Below are positions 1-8,295 of a DNA stretch of 64,000 bases, one piece after another (position 1 is the first letter of the stretch; each line of letters starts with the position of its first letter). The position numbers and the translations under genes are program-made. The notes beneath the pieces were generated by a model. The model ran no database searches and was not told where the DNA came from. It was given only the letters and a program-made list of their open reading frames with translations. Source of the DNA: Streptomyces tauricus (GTDB lineage: Bacteria > Actinomycetota > Actinomycetes > Streptomycetales > Streptomycetaceae); NCBI RefSeq assembly GCF_014650955.1, contig NZ_BMVY01000008.1:248001-312000 (forward strand). The letters run 5' to 3'.

Positions 1-354
1 CGCCTCAGCTTCGTCTTCACCGCGGCACTGCTCCTCGGTGTACTCGTGCTGCTGGCGCGCCCGAAGGTCGTCGCCGACGAGTCCGGGGTCACCGTCGTCA
101 ACATCGCCAGCACGCGGCGCCTCGCCTGGGCGGAGATCTTGCAGGTCAACCTCCGTCCAGGAGACCCCTGGGTCTTTCTGAACCTCAGTGACGGCACCAG
201 CCTGCCCGTGCTCGGCATCCAGCCGGGCATCGCCAAAGCGCACGCCATCAGCGACGCCCGCGCGCTGCGCGCCCTCGCCGAGGCCCGCTCCGCCGGCGAA
301 CCGAACGGGCCGGACGGGCCGTCCGAGGGGCAGCACGACGAACATCACGGCTGA
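1..354 (+). CDS. PH domain-containing membrane protein (5' end outside window)
   Basis: An open frame runs from base 1 to a stop at 352-354, so the start lies upstream of the window. The visible N-terminal part is hydrophobic (FTAALLLGVLVLL) and looks like the end of a membrane segment. It is followed by about 95 residues with the pattern of the bacterial PH-like (bPH) domain family: a DESGVTVVN strand, RLAWAEI, then a polar tail rich in Gly, Pro and Asp. Such small membrane proteins are common in actinobacteria and have no established reaction. The family call rests on sequence feel, not on a search. A hairpin terminator follows at 405-433. Confidence 0.7.
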   Translation, partial: RLSFVFTAALLLGVLVLLARPKVVADESGVTVVNIASTRRLAWAEILQVNLRPGDPWVFLNLSDGTSLPVLGIQPGIAKAHAISDARALRALAEARSAGEPNGPDGPSEGQHDEHHG

Positions 355-404
355 CTCTCAGCCTTCCACCCTGCCGTACGGGCCCATGTCTTGATTAATC
401 TGTT

Positions 405-433
405 GGCGGAGGCGTTTTCGTTGCGCCTCCGCC
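405..433 (+). terminator. Hairpin terminator after the PH-domain gene
   Basis: A perfect 10-bp stem (GGCGGAGGCG at 405-414 with its complement at 424-433) closes a 9-nt loop. It lies about 50 bases after the stop and 120 bases before the next start, so it separates the two units. Confidence 0.6.
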
Positions 434-553
434 GCTGACTTCCCACCCGGAACTCAGAGGCCCCCTGCTATTCGAGGAGTGACTCCCTCCAGCGATGGAC
501 GGATCGTCCTGTAGTACCTGCGCCGCCCCCTCCCGACATATCGAGGCGGCGGC

Positions 554-1930
554 ATGACCATCCCCCTGCTGCTCCTCGGGGCGGCGTTCCTGTTGATCCT
601 CGCCAACGGCTTCTTCGTGGCGGCCGAGTTCGGCCTCGTCACGGTGGAGCGCCCCGACGCCGAGAAGGCGGCGGCCGAAGGCGACCGACGGGCCGGCACC
701 GTCGTCAGTTCCCTCAAGGAACTCTCCTTCCAGCTGTCCGGCACCCAGCTCGGCATCACCATCACCTCGCTGGTCGTCGGCATGCTCGCCGAACCGGCGC
801 TCGCCGATCTGCTGCACGGCCCGTTCACCGCCGTCGGCGTCCCCGAGGGCGCCGTGTCCGGTGTCGCCGTGGTCGTCGGCATGCTGCTGGCCTCGGCCGT
901 GCAGATGGTGATCGGCGAACTCGTGCCCAAGAACTGGGCGGTGTCCAGGCCCTTGCAGGTCGCGCGGTTCGTCGCCGGCCCGCAGCACGTCTTCTCGACC
1001 CTGTTCCGGCCGGTGATCGCCGGCCTGAACTCCGTCGCCAACCGGCTCGTACGCGCTCTGGGCGTCGAGCCCACCGCGGAACTGGCCTCCGCGCGCACAC
1101 CCGGCGAGCTGGTCTCCCTGGCCCGGCACTCGGCCCAGGCCGGCGCGCTGGAGCAGGACACCGCCGACCTGTTCGTCCGCACCCTCTCCCTGGGCGACCT
1201 GACCGCGCAGCACGTCATGACCCCGCGGGTGAAGGTCAGCGCCCTGCAGTCCTCCGCGACCGCCGAGGACGTCGTCAACCTCACCCGCGCCACCGGCCTC
1301 TCCCGTTTCCCCGTCTACCGGGAGCGGATCGACGAGATCGTCGGCATGGTGCACCTCAAGGACGCCCTCGCGGTACCCGCGCACGACCGGCTGCGCACGC
1401 CGGTCACCCGGATCGCGCAGGCCCCGCTGCTCGTCCCGGAGACCCTGCCCGTGCAGCCCCTCCTGGAGCGGCTGCGCAACGAGCAGCCCATCGCCGTCGT
1501 CGTCGACGAGTACGGCGGCACGGCCGGGGTCGTCACCCTGGAGGACATCGTCGAGGAACTCGTCGGCGAGGTCCGCGACGAGCACGACGACCAGGACGTA
1601 CCGGAACTCGCCACGGCGCCCGCCGAGGACGGCCGGCCCGCCTGGGACGCCGACGGCAGCTGCCGTGTCGACATCCTCCGGCGCATCGGCCTTGACGTCC
1701 CCGAGGGCCCGTACGAGACGGTCGCCGGACTCGTCGCCGACCTGCTCGGACGCATCCCGGCGCCGGGTGACCGGGCCGAGCTGCCCGGCTGGCGCCTCTC
1801 GGTGCGCCAGGTGGGCCACTACCGCGCGGAGCGGGTCAGGCTGGTCAGGACGGCCGAGGCCGGGACCGCGCCCGTCTCCGCTCCCGCTTCCGCCCCTGTT
1901 TCCGTCTCCGCGGCGGAGGCCGTCCGATGA
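554..1930 (+). CDS. Hemolysin-family (CNNM/CorC-type) membrane protein with CBS pair
   Basis: This 458-residue protein has the CNNM/DUF21 transmembrane module at residues 1-190, opening with PLLLLGAAFLLILANGFFVAAEF, then a CBS-domain pair at about 210-330 and a CorC/HlyC transporter-associated domain at about 345-435. It ends in a low-complexity Ala/Pro/Ser tail. Proteins of this family are linked to Mg2+/Co2+ homeostasis; 'hemolysin' is a historical label. The ATG at 554 is preceded by a GAGG ribosome site seven bases upstream. The stop overlaps the start of the next gene by four bases (ATGA), so the two related proteins are probably translated together and may form a heteromeric transporter, which is inference. 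Confidence 0.9.
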   Translation: MTIPLLLLGAAFLLILANGFFVAAEFGLVTVERPDAEKAAAEGDRRAGTVVSSLKELSFQLSGTQLGITITSLVVGMLAEPALADLLHGPFTAVGVPEGAVSGVAVVVGMLLASAVQMVIGELVPKNWAVSRPLQVARFVAGPQHVFSTLFRPVIAGLNSVANRLVRALGVEPTAELASARTPGELVSLARHSAQAGALEQDTADLFVRTLSLGDLTAQHVMTPRVKVSALQSSATAEDVVNLTRATGLSRFPVYRERIDEIVGMVHLKDALAVPAHDRLRTPVTRIAQAPLLVPETLPVQPLLERLRNEQPIAVVVDEYGGTAGVVTLEDIVEELVGEVRDEHDDQDVPELATAPAEDGRPAWDADGSCRVDILRRIGLDVPEGPYETVAGLVADLLGRIPAPGDRAELPGWRLSVRQVGHYRAERVRLVRTAEAGTAPVSAPASAPVSVSAAEAVR

Positions 1931-3027
1931 GCGTGCTCCAACTCCTCTTCGCCGGTCTGCTCGTGCTCGCCAACGGCTTCTTCGTCGGCGCCGAGTTCGC
2001 CCTGGTCTCCGTACGGCGCAGCCAGATCGAACCGCTCGGCACGGCACGGGCCCGGCAGGTCATGTACGGCCTGGAGAACCTGCCGCACATGATGGCCGCC
2101 GCGCAGTTCGGCATCACCATCTGCTCGCTGACCCTCGGCGCGGTCGCCGAGCCCACCGTGGCGCACCTCCTGGAGCCGGTCTTCCACGCCGTGCACCTTC
2201 CCGAGGGCATGATCCACCCGCTCGGGTACGTCATAGCGCTCGCCGCGGTCGTCTTCCTCCACCTGGTGGTCGGCGAGATGCTGCCGAAGAACCTGGCGAT
2301 GGCCGCCCCCGAGAAGACCGCGCTGTGGCTCAGCCCCGGCCTGGTCGCCTTCGCCCGGCTCTGCAAGCCGGTCACCGTGGGCCTCGGGGCCTGTGCCCGC
2401 GTCATCCTGAAGCTCTTCGGTGTCGAGCCGAAGGACGAGGTCGAGGCGGTCTTCACCAGCGAGCAGCTCAACCGGCTCGTCGAGGACGCCGGTCAGGCCG
2501 GGCTGCTCGACCCCGGGGAGCAGGAGCGCCTGGAGGACGCCCTGGAACTGGGCTCCCGCCCGGTCACGGACGTGCTCCTGGACCGCGAGTCGCTGATCAG
2601 CGTGGGCCCCTCGGTCACGCCGGGCCAGGTCGTCGCCCTCACCGCCCGCACCGGGTTCTCGCGTTTCCCGGTGGTCGCGGAGAACGGCGCCTTCATGGGC
2701 TACCTGCACGTGAAGGACGTACTCGACCTGGAGGAGTCCGAGCGGGCGGTGCCGCAGCAGGTCTGGCGCCCCATGACGACCCTCAGCGCCGAGCTTCCGC
2801 TGGACGACGCCCTGACCGTGATGCGCCGCGCGGCGACGCACCTCGCGCAGGTCGCCGACGCGTCGGGCCGGGTCCTGGGCCTGGTCGCCCTGGAGGACGT
2901 ACTGGAACTCCTGGTCGGCGAGGTCCGCGACCCGGCTCACCGGGACACCCCACCACCCCGGGTGACCGAGCCACGCACAGGTTCCCCAGAGCCCGCGGAT
3001 TCCCCCCAACAGGCCCTGGCCAGCTGA
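1927..3027 (+). CDS. Second hemolysin-family membrane protein, short form
   Basis: This 366-residue paralogue of the upstream gene begins LLFAGLLVLANGFFVGAEFAL. It has the CNNM/DUF21 membrane module (about 1-185) and a CBS pair (about 195-325), but it lacks the C-terminal CorC/HlyC domain and stops after a Pro/Thr-rich tail. The start overlaps the previous stop by four bases. A strong hairpin terminator begins 10 bases after the stop. The paired long and short arrangement recurs in actinobacteria; the division of labour between the two proteins is unknown. Confidence 0.9.
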   Translation: MSVLQLLFAGLLVLANGFFVGAEFALVSVRRSQIEPLGTARARQVMYGLENLPHMMAAAQFGITICSLTLGAVAEPTVAHLLEPVFHAVHLPEGMIHPLGYVIALAAVVFLHLVVGEMLPKNLAMAAPEKTALWLSPGLVAFARLCKPVTVGLGACARVILKLFGVEPKDEVEAVFTSEQLNRLVEDAGQAGLLDPGEQERLEDALELGSRPVTDVLLDRESLISVGPSVTPGQVVALTARTGFSRFPVVAENGAFMGYLHVKDVLDLEESERAVPQQVWRPMTTLSAELPLDDALTVMRRAATHLAQVADASGRVLGLVALEDVLELLVGEVRDPAHRDTPPPRVTEPRTGSPEPADSPQQALAS

Positions 3028-3036
3028 CACAGCCAA

Positions 3037-3065
3037 CCCGCGCCCCCACGTCCCGGGGGCGCGGG
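3037..3065 (+). terminator. Terminator of the CNNM/CBS gene pair
   Basis: CCCGCGCCCCC at 3037-3047 pairs perfectly with GGGGGCGCGGG at 3055-3065 around a 7-nt loop, directly after the stop at 3027. There is no U-run, as is usual for Streptomyces hairpin terminators. Confidence 0.65.
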
Positions 3066-3072
3066 CCACCCA

Positions 3073-3168
3073 GGGACGCGGGGAACGGCGCAGTCTTTGG
3101 CTTTTGTCTTTCAGGGGCGCGGGGAACGGCGCAATCTTTGCGCTTCAAGGGGCGCGGGAAACGGCGCG
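3073..3168. repeat. Three tandem copies of the ~35-bp intergenic repeat
   Basis: Copies with core GGGGCGCGGGGAACGGCGC (first copy GGGACGCGG, third copy GGGAAAC) begin at 3073, 3114 and 3149, spaced 41 and 35 bases. They fill the gap between two convergent genes. The rest of 3028-3270 shows no plausible gene. Confidence 0.8.
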
Positions 3169-3270
3169 ACCAGCCACGCCGCCGCCGCACCCGCGACCCG
3201 GGCAGCAAGCCAAGCAGCTCGCGGGCGCACCCGACCCCGGAGGGTCCTCGGGGCGCGGCCCGACGGGGGC

Positions 3271-5130
3271 TCACACCCCCGACGGCCCCCGCCCCGAGAG
3301 AACCTCCCCATACGCCTGCATCAGATCAGCCAACCGAAGCGTCGCCAGATCATCCCGCGTCAGATGACCCGGATACCCGGAAAGCCGCAAGTCCCGGTAG
3401 GCGCAGCTCTTCTCGTACAACGTACGCAGGAACCGCCCGTTCCCGAGCTCGTCGATCCACCCCTGATCGACGACGTGCCCACTGATGGAGCGCAGCTCGT
3501 CGATCGCCTCCTCGTCCCACACGTCCCCGTTCTCCGCGGCCAGCACCTCACCGATCGAGGTGAGCTCAAGAGGCCGGTACGAGGGGAAGTCGACCCGCGT
3601 CGTGAACCGGGACGACAGCCCGGGGTTGGCGGCCAGCAGCCGGTCCATGCCCTCCGGATAGCCCGCGAGGATCACCACCAGATGATCCCGGTTGTCCTCG
3701 GCCCGCTTGAGCAGGACCTGCAGCGCCTCGTCCCCGTACGCGTCGCCCTTGCCGTACCCGGAGTTGGACAGCGAGTAGGCCTCGTCGACGAAGAGCACCC
3801 CGCCGATCGCGGAGTCGATCAGCTCATTGGCCTTGACCGCGGTCTGGCCGAGATACTCGCCCACCAGGTCGGCCCGCTGCGCCTCGACGAGATGGTCGCC
3901 GCCGAGCAGCCCGAGCGCGTAGAAGACCCGGCCGAGAATGCGCGCCACGGTGGTCTTGCCGGTGCCGGAGGGGCCGGAGAAGACGAAGTGCCGTTTCGGC
4001 GGCTGGACCGGCAGTCCCTGACCGGCCCGCAGCCGCGCCATGTTCAGCTGGGCCGAGAGCGCCTTCACCTGGCGCTTCACCGGTTCGAGGCCGACCATGC
4101 CCTCCAGTTCGGACAGTGCCTCTTCGAGGAGCGCGGGATCGGTGGGCCCGGTCGGCAGATGCGGCGGCAGCACCGGCACGATCGCCTTCTCGCGGACCCG
4201 GTCGGACTCGGACGGCAGCGCGCCGGGCGGCGGCAGCTCGGGCTCGGACAGCTTCAGGTCCCGGCCCTCGGCGCCGAACAGCGGGTCGACGCCGTCGGGC
4301 CCGTCCAGGATGTCCTGTCCGACCCCGGTGAGCGTGATCGCCGCGAGGTCGGCCGTCTCGTCGTACCCGTCGCCCTCGGAGATCGCGGCGAGCCGGGCCG
4401 AGGTGTCCATGAACGCGGGATCGACCCGGTGCACCGCCCGGTACAGGGGGAGGGCCGCCGCCGAGCGGCCCGTGCCCTCGTGCGCCCGCGCCAGCCAGTA
4501 CCGCAGCTCCTTGCGCTGCGGCTGCTCGCTGCGGCAGCGCATCAGCGCGGACGACAGGAGCGGCTCGGCCTGCCCGTACATCTCCAGGCGCACCCGGGCC
4601 ATCCCGCCGAACAGGCCCGCCTCGATGCCCAGCATCGGATCGTCGATCAGCGGGTCGGTGTGCCGGACCAACTGCTCCCAGTCCTTGACGAGATAGGCCC
4701 GGCAGGCGTGCAGGAACCGGACCTGCGCGTCCGCGTCCACCGGGGGCAGGCCCGCCAACGCCCGGTCTAGCTCCGGGACATGGCGTCCGTCGAGCCAGTG
4801 CGAGGAGTGCGCGAGCAGCAGATCGCGGGGCGACTCCAGGACCGGCTGTACCCACCAGCCCAGCCAGTACCAGGAGTTGAGCGTGCGCCGGTGGCGGGTG
4901 CGCTGCTCCCCGAAGCGGTCGCGGTGGCGGAACATCCGCAGCAGCGCGGTCGTCGTGTCGATGCGCAGCGCGTGCAGTCCCAGCCAGCCGTCGGCCATCC
5001 CCGGATCCATCCGGACCGCGGCGCGGAACTCCTCCTCCGCCTGCGGATAGGCCCCCATGGTGTAGGCGTCCACACCTCGCAGCCAGGCGAGGTCGGCCGG
5101 GGCCTCGGGGCCCTGCGTGCCGAAGTCCAT
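3271..5130 (-). CDS. AAA ATPase of the CbxX/CfxQ type with N-terminal TPR region (EccA-like)
   Basis: The protein has 619 residues from the ATG at 5130, chosen because GGGGG lies five bases upstream; GTG codons at 5133 and 5142 lack a properly spaced site. Residues 1-330 are helical and TPR-like (YPQAEEEFRAAVRMDP, and several W/R-rich repeats). The C-terminal half is one AAA domain with Walker A GPSGTGKTT (about 386-394) and Walker B VLFVDEAYS (about 446-453). The closest named architecture I know is EccA of type VII secretion, which also joins TPRs to a CbxX/CfxQ ATPase, but no ESX gene is in this window. It probably acts as a cytosolic hexameric remodelling ATPase. Substrate unknown. Confidence 0.88.
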   Translation of the reverse strand: MDFGTQGPEAPADLAWLRGVDAYTMGAYPQAEEEFRAAVRMDPGMADGWLGLHALRIDTTTALLRMFRHRDRFGEQRTRHRRTLNSWYWLGWWVQPVLESPRDLLLAHSSHWLDGRHVPELDRALAGLPPVDADAQVRFLHACRAYLVKDWEQLVRHTDPLIDDPMLGIEAGLFGGMARVRLEMYGQAEPLLSSALMRCRSEQPQRKELRYWLARAHEGTGRSAAALPLYRAVHRVDPAFMDTSARLAAISEGDGYDETADLAAITLTGVGQDILDGPDGVDPLFGAEGRDLKLSEPELPPPGALPSESDRVREKAIVPVLPPHLPTGPTDPALLEEALSELEGMVGLEPVKRQVKALSAQLNMARLRAGQGLPVQPPKRHFVFSGPSGTGKTTVARILGRVFYALGLLGGDHLVEAQRADLVGEYLGQTAVKANELIDSAIGGVLFVDEAYSLSNSGYGKGDAYGDEALQVLLKRAEDNRDHLVVILAGYPEGMDRLLAANPGLSSRFTTRVDFPSYRPLELTSIGEVLAAENGDVWDEEAIDELRSISGHVVDQGWIDELGNGRFLRTLYEKSCAYRDLRLSGYPGHLTRDDLATLRLADLMQAYGEVLSGRGPSGV

Positions 5131-5407
5131 CACGTCCCCCACATACCGTGCCCCCGTTGATCACCGGGCGGGCCGGTGCCCGTCGGCAGTCTTCGTCGAA
5201 CCGCTGTGCCGCGGACGGGAGTTGCGTGCGGTGCGGAGAGCAGCCGTCCGAAAGTCGCACCAAGAGGCATCGTACCTGCGGGGGAGCGTCGGGCCGTAGG
5301 GTGCCGCACGACGGGTTCTTCGAGGTGGGAGCGGACGGGACACGCTCGGGACGGTCACTGAGGGTGAGCGAATTGCGTCCCGGAGCGTCCGCAAAACGCC
5401 CGAGGGC

Positions 5408-5478
5408 AGAACGAAGCCCCCGATCACGGGGGAACAACCGGGGGCTTCGCGTCTGTAGGGCGGCCCCGAAGGCCGCTC
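5408..5478 (-). ncRNA. Candidate small RNA ending in a hairpin terminator
   Basis: Downstream of a promoter-like sequence (5485-5514) the minus strand holds a short unit of about 70 bases: a GC-rich hairpin (GGCGGCCCC/GGGGCC region, about 5456-5475) followed by a perfect 10-bp terminator stem (5412-5421 with 5440-5449, arms CGAAGCCCCC/GGGGGCTTCG) and then TTC-rich sequence. There is no convincing reading frame or ribosome site. It could also be an attenuated leader for the ATPase gene 280 bases downstream. I do not recognise a named RNA family; it lacks the paired C6 loops of 6C RNA. Confidence 0.4.
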
Positions 5479-5484
5479 CTTGAG

Positions 5485-5514
5485 AACGTAAGACCTGTAC
5501 GGCCCCTCGGTCAA
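5485..5514 (-). promoter_or_regulatory. Sigma-70-type promoter for the candidate small RNA
   Basis: On the minus strand TTGACC (5509-5514) and TACGTT (5485-5490) are separated by 18 bases. That is a good housekeeping (HrdB-like) promoter for this GC-rich genome, and it would start transcription near 5478. Confidence 0.5.
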
Positions 5515-5563
5515 GCCGAGTTGGGGCACTCAGGCAACTTCTCGGACAGCGGTCTTCACGACT

Positions 5564-6268
5564 TCAGCACAAAGGCGCAGGGTCGTCACGATCTGTGACG
5601 GAAAGCGTTCTCCGCGACGTCTCGGCAGGTCCTGGCAGTACCTCATATCCGTCTGAACACTGTCGTACCAGAAGGTCGGCGAACGGCTCCGAAGGGTCCT
5701 CGGCGAAGTGCCGGCGCTCCGCGGGCACCCAGTCTGCCCAGAAATCGCTCTGCGCCGAGCCGTCCCGCAGCCGCCCGCGGGCCCATGCGTCCTCGTGGGG
5801 CATCTCCATCCACAGCAGTCCCGCCAGTCGCGGCCGCAGCGCACGACGACCGGCGCCGACCCCCTCGACGAGGATCACGGGCGCGGGCGGCAGGGCGCGG
5901 GACGGCCCGAAGTCGCGCAGCCGCCAGTCGTAGGGGCGGTAGTGCGCGGTCTCGCCGCGGCCCAGCGGTTCGACGACCTCCCGGAACAGTCGCTCCGTCC
6001 ACGCGAAGAGTTCCTCGTGCGTGGCGATGTCGTCCAGGTGCAGCACGGGAGCGCCGCCCAGTGCCCCGGCCAGGCGCTCGGCGAAGGTGGTCTTGCCGGA
6101 GCCCGCGTGGCCGTCGACGCCGACGAGCCGGACGGGACCGCAGGAGGGCGGCAGCCGGCGCAGCCGGTCGGCGAGGGTGTGGAGGTGGATGGGGGTTCCC
6201 TGGGTGCGGAGGTGGCGGAAGGGAGCGGGGAGGCGTGGAAAGGGGGCGTGGCTATTGCGGAGGAACAC
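5564..6268 (-). CDS. Uridine kinase-like P-loop protein
   Basis: The protein has 234 residues from a GTG at 6268. The P-loop GHAGSGKTTFAERLAGAL follows a VRLVGVDG strand at about residue 45; an HLDD motif and LVEGVGAGRRALRP follow, typical of the uridine/cytidine kinase and phosphoribulokinase superfamily. The substrate cannot be fixed from sequence: NTPase or nucleoside kinase are both possible. No clear ribosome site precedes the GTG and no better in-frame start was seen, so the first 25 residues (Pro/Arg-rich) are uncertain. It diverges from the C39-like peptidase gene across a region rich in palindromes. Confidence 0.75.
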   Translation of the reverse strand: MFLRNSHAPFPRLPAPFRHLRTQGTPIHLHTLADRLRRLPPSCGPVRLVGVDGHAGSGKTTFAERLAGALGGAPVLHLDDIATHEELFAWTERLFREVVEPLGRGETAHYRPYDWRLRDFGPSRALPPAPVILVEGVGAGRRALRPRLAGLLWMEMPHEDAWARGRLRDGSAQSDFWADWVPAERRHFAEDPSEPFADLLVRQCSDGYEVLPGPAETSRRTLSVTDRDDPAPLC

Positions 6269-6312
6269 TCTACCGAGACCGATATCGGATGAATCGGGTC
6301 GCCCGCCCCATC

Positions 6313-6336
6313 AGTGGTCTCGACCAATATTGGTCG
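6313..6336. promoter_or_regulatory. DasR-like operator overlapping a 16-bp perfect palindrome
   Basis: AGTGGTCTCGACCAAT (6313-6328) differs at two of 16 positions from the remembered DasR dre consensus AGTGGTCTAGACCACT. It overlaps a perfect palindrome CGACCAATATTGGTCG (6321-6336), giving three alternating TGGTC/GACCA half-sites. A smaller palindrome CCGATATCGG lies at 6279-6288. All sit between the divergent starts at 6268 and 6455. Confidence 0.5.
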
Positions 6337-6454
6337 GCGCCGCGACGTCCGAAGTGCTGGCAGAAGCCGTGATCACGTTCCATAGTTGGCCCACACCCGC
6401 ACAGCATCCACGCACCGGACCAGCCCGTTCCGGACACCTGGGGGTCTTCCGTCC

Positions 6455-7834
6455 ATGACCAGAGCCGAACAGCCGTCCCGCAGAACCCTCCTGGCCGCGG
6501 CCGTGGCGGCGGCCGCCGCGGGAGCCGCGAGCCCGGCCGCCGCCGCGAGCCCCACGGCCCACACCGCGAGAACCCCGGCCGCCCCGAAGTCGAAAGCACC
6601 CTCCGGCCCCGTGGACAACCATGCCTGGACCTCGTACGCCGACTGGCGCGGCGGTACCGCGGAAGGGACCCGTGCCGTGGAGGGGGCCCGCCCCGGCCTG
6701 GAGATCCGGACCCCCGCGGGCCGCACCGACTACACGGACCCGCACACCGGTACGACCGCCACCTGGGAGTACGCCCGCTGGACCTCGCCGGTCCATCGCC
6801 TCGGCGTCCCCTCCACCGAGGTCATCGCCTCCTGGAACGCGCGGACGCCGACGGGTACCTGGCTGCAGATCGAGCTGGCGGGCACGTACTCCGACGGCAC
6901 GGACACCCCCTGGTACGTGATGGGCCGCTGGGCGGCCGGCGACCAGGACATCCGGCGCACCTCGGTGGACGACCAGAGCGACGGGAGGAGCAGCGTCTGG
7001 ACCGACACCTTCGCCATCGACGACGCGGCCTCCGGGCTGCGCCTGGTCTCGTACCGGCTGCGGCTGACCCTCTACCGCAAGCCCGGGACCAGGGCCACGC
7101 CGACCGTGTGGCGGCTCGGCGCGATGGGCTCCGACATCCCCGACCGCTTCACGGTCCCGGCGTCGGCGCCCGGTCTCGCGAAGGAACTGGAGGTGCCGCG
7201 CTACTCGCAGGAGATCCACGTCGGCCAGTACCCGGAGTACGACAACGGCGGCGAGGCCTGGTGCAGCCCGACCTCCTCCCAGATGATCATCGAGTACTGG
7301 GGCCGGAAACCCACGGCCGAGGACCTGGCCTGGGTCAACCCCGAGTACGCCGACCCGCAGGTGTGCCACGCGGCCCGGTTCACCTTCGACTACCAGTACA
7401 ACGGCTGCGGCAACTGGCCCTTCAACGCCGCGTACGCCGCCACGTACAAGGATCTGCAGGGCGTGGTGACCCGGCTCGGTTCGCTCGCCGACCTGGAGAC
7501 GCTGATCGCCGCCGGCATCCCGGCCATAACGTCCCAGTCGTTCCTCGCCGCCGAGCTGACCGGCGCGGGGTACGGCACGGCCGGGCACCTGATGACGGTC
7601 ATCGGCTTCACCGCCGACGGGGACGTGATCGCCAACGACCCGAACTCGCCCGACAACGAGGCGGTACGACGCGTCTACAAGCGGCGCGAGTGGGAGAACA
7701 TCTGGCTCAGGACGAAGAGGTACAACGCCGCCGGGAACGTCGCCTCCGGCACCGGCGGGGTCTGCTACCTCTACTTCCCGGCCCGCCCCACGGACGCCCA
7801 GCGCAAGGCCCTGGCGGCGGTGGGCGTGCGCTGA
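6455..7834 (+). CDS. Secreted C39-like cysteine peptidase (Tat signal)
   Basis: From the ATG at 6455 the protein has 459 residues. It begins with a twin-arginine signal (SRRTLLAAAVAAAAAGAA) and a Thr/Pro/Ala-rich linker. Residues about 45-235 look like a beta-rich substrate or wall-binding part. The C-terminal peptidase_C39_2-like domain has the candidate catalytic Cys270 (EAWCSPTSSQ), His378 (AGHLMTV) and Asp395 (ANDPNSP). An upstream start at 6386 would bury the signal peptide behind 23 extra residues and is less likely. Target protein unknown. A DasR-like site upstream hints at control by aminosugars. A hairpin terminator follows at 7863-7897. Confidence 0.88.
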   Translation: MTRAEQPSRRTLLAAAVAAAAAGAASPAAAASPTAHTARTPAAPKSKAPSGPVDNHAWTSYADWRGGTAEGTRAVEGARPGLEIRTPAGRTDYTDPHTGTTATWEYARWTSPVHRLGVPSTEVIASWNARTPTGTWLQIELAGTYSDGTDTPWYVMGRWAAGDQDIRRTSVDDQSDGRSSVWTDTFAIDDAASGLRLVSYRLRLTLYRKPGTRATPTVWRLGAMGSDIPDRFTVPASAPGLAKELEVPRYSQEIHVGQYPEYDNGGEAWCSPTSSQMIIEYWGRKPTAEDLAWVNPEYADPQVCHAARFTFDYQYNGCGNWPFNAAYAATYKDLQGVVTRLGSLADLETLIAAGIPAITSQSFLAAELTGAGYGTAGHLMTVIGFTADGDVIANDPNSPDNEAVRRVYKRREWENIWLRTKRYNAAGNVASGTGGVCYLYFPARPTDAQRKALAAVGVR

Positions 7835-7862
7835 GCCCGCCGCACGCCGGTACGGCGACAGG

Positions 7863-7897
7863 GGCGGCCCCTGGCACTGAGGTACTGAGGGGCCGCC
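7863..7897 (+). terminator. Terminator after the C39-like peptidase gene
   Basis: GGCGGCCCCT (7863-7872) pairs perfectly with AGGGGCCGCC (7888-7897) across a 15-nt loop, 29 bases after the stop. Confidence 0.6.
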
Positions 7898-8046
7898 TCT
7901 GTGATGTGCGCCGCACCCGTCCGTGCCGCGTGACCAAGCTCTCCTCCGCGAAAGCCCGATCCGATGGCAAAGTGGACGCACCGGTGGGACAAGTCCGTCC
8001 GAACCGGCGGGGGAGTCCATCGCAAGCCGACCGTGAGTGAGCCGCC

Positions 8047-8193
8047 ATGACCACGACCTCTGCCACCGCCGGACACGTCCGCGCCCGGACGGGCGGCCCC
8101 AAGGACGACGGCCCGAAGATCCTTGAGCACGTCATGGGCTGGACCTTCGTGCTGGTGCTCGCGATGTTCGTGACGCAGCTCGGCCTCGTCTGA
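8047..8193 (+). CDS. Small SCO1431-type membrane protein (48 residues)
   Basis: ATG at 8047 to TGA at 8191-8193 encodes 48 residues: a polar N-terminus rich in Thr, Ala and Gly, then EHVMGWTFVLVLAMFVTQLG, a single hydrophobic helix at the C-terminus. It sits between the C39-like peptidase and the TetR regulator. Length, position and the GWTFVLVLAMF helix fit what databases call the 'SCO1431 family membrane protein', as far as I remember. No function is known. A weak ribosome site (GTGAGTGAG) precedes the start. Confidence 0.75.
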   Translation: MTTTSATAGHVRARTGGPKDDGPKILEHVMGWTFVLVLAMFVTQLGLV

Positions 8194-8295
8194 CGCCAGC
8201 ACCTCACCGGCCGGTCGAAGCGACTCGAACAAGCTGCTCGTACGGCTCTGCCATACTGCGGAAGTCCCGCCCGCGGTTGGAGACCAGGTCCGGAA

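Noticed and set aside
395..2047. 550-codon minus-strand frame opposite the CNNM/CBS genes
   Set aside because: Product is Arg/Gly/Asp low-complexity sequence. The plus-strand genes have membrane and CBS motifs and four-base overlap.
5530..5646. Minus-strand frame of 38 codons ending AEVVKTAVREVA, overlapping the uridine-kinase-like gene
   Set aside because: The C-terminus looks protein-like, but there is no ribosome site, third-position GC is low, and most of it lies inside another gene.
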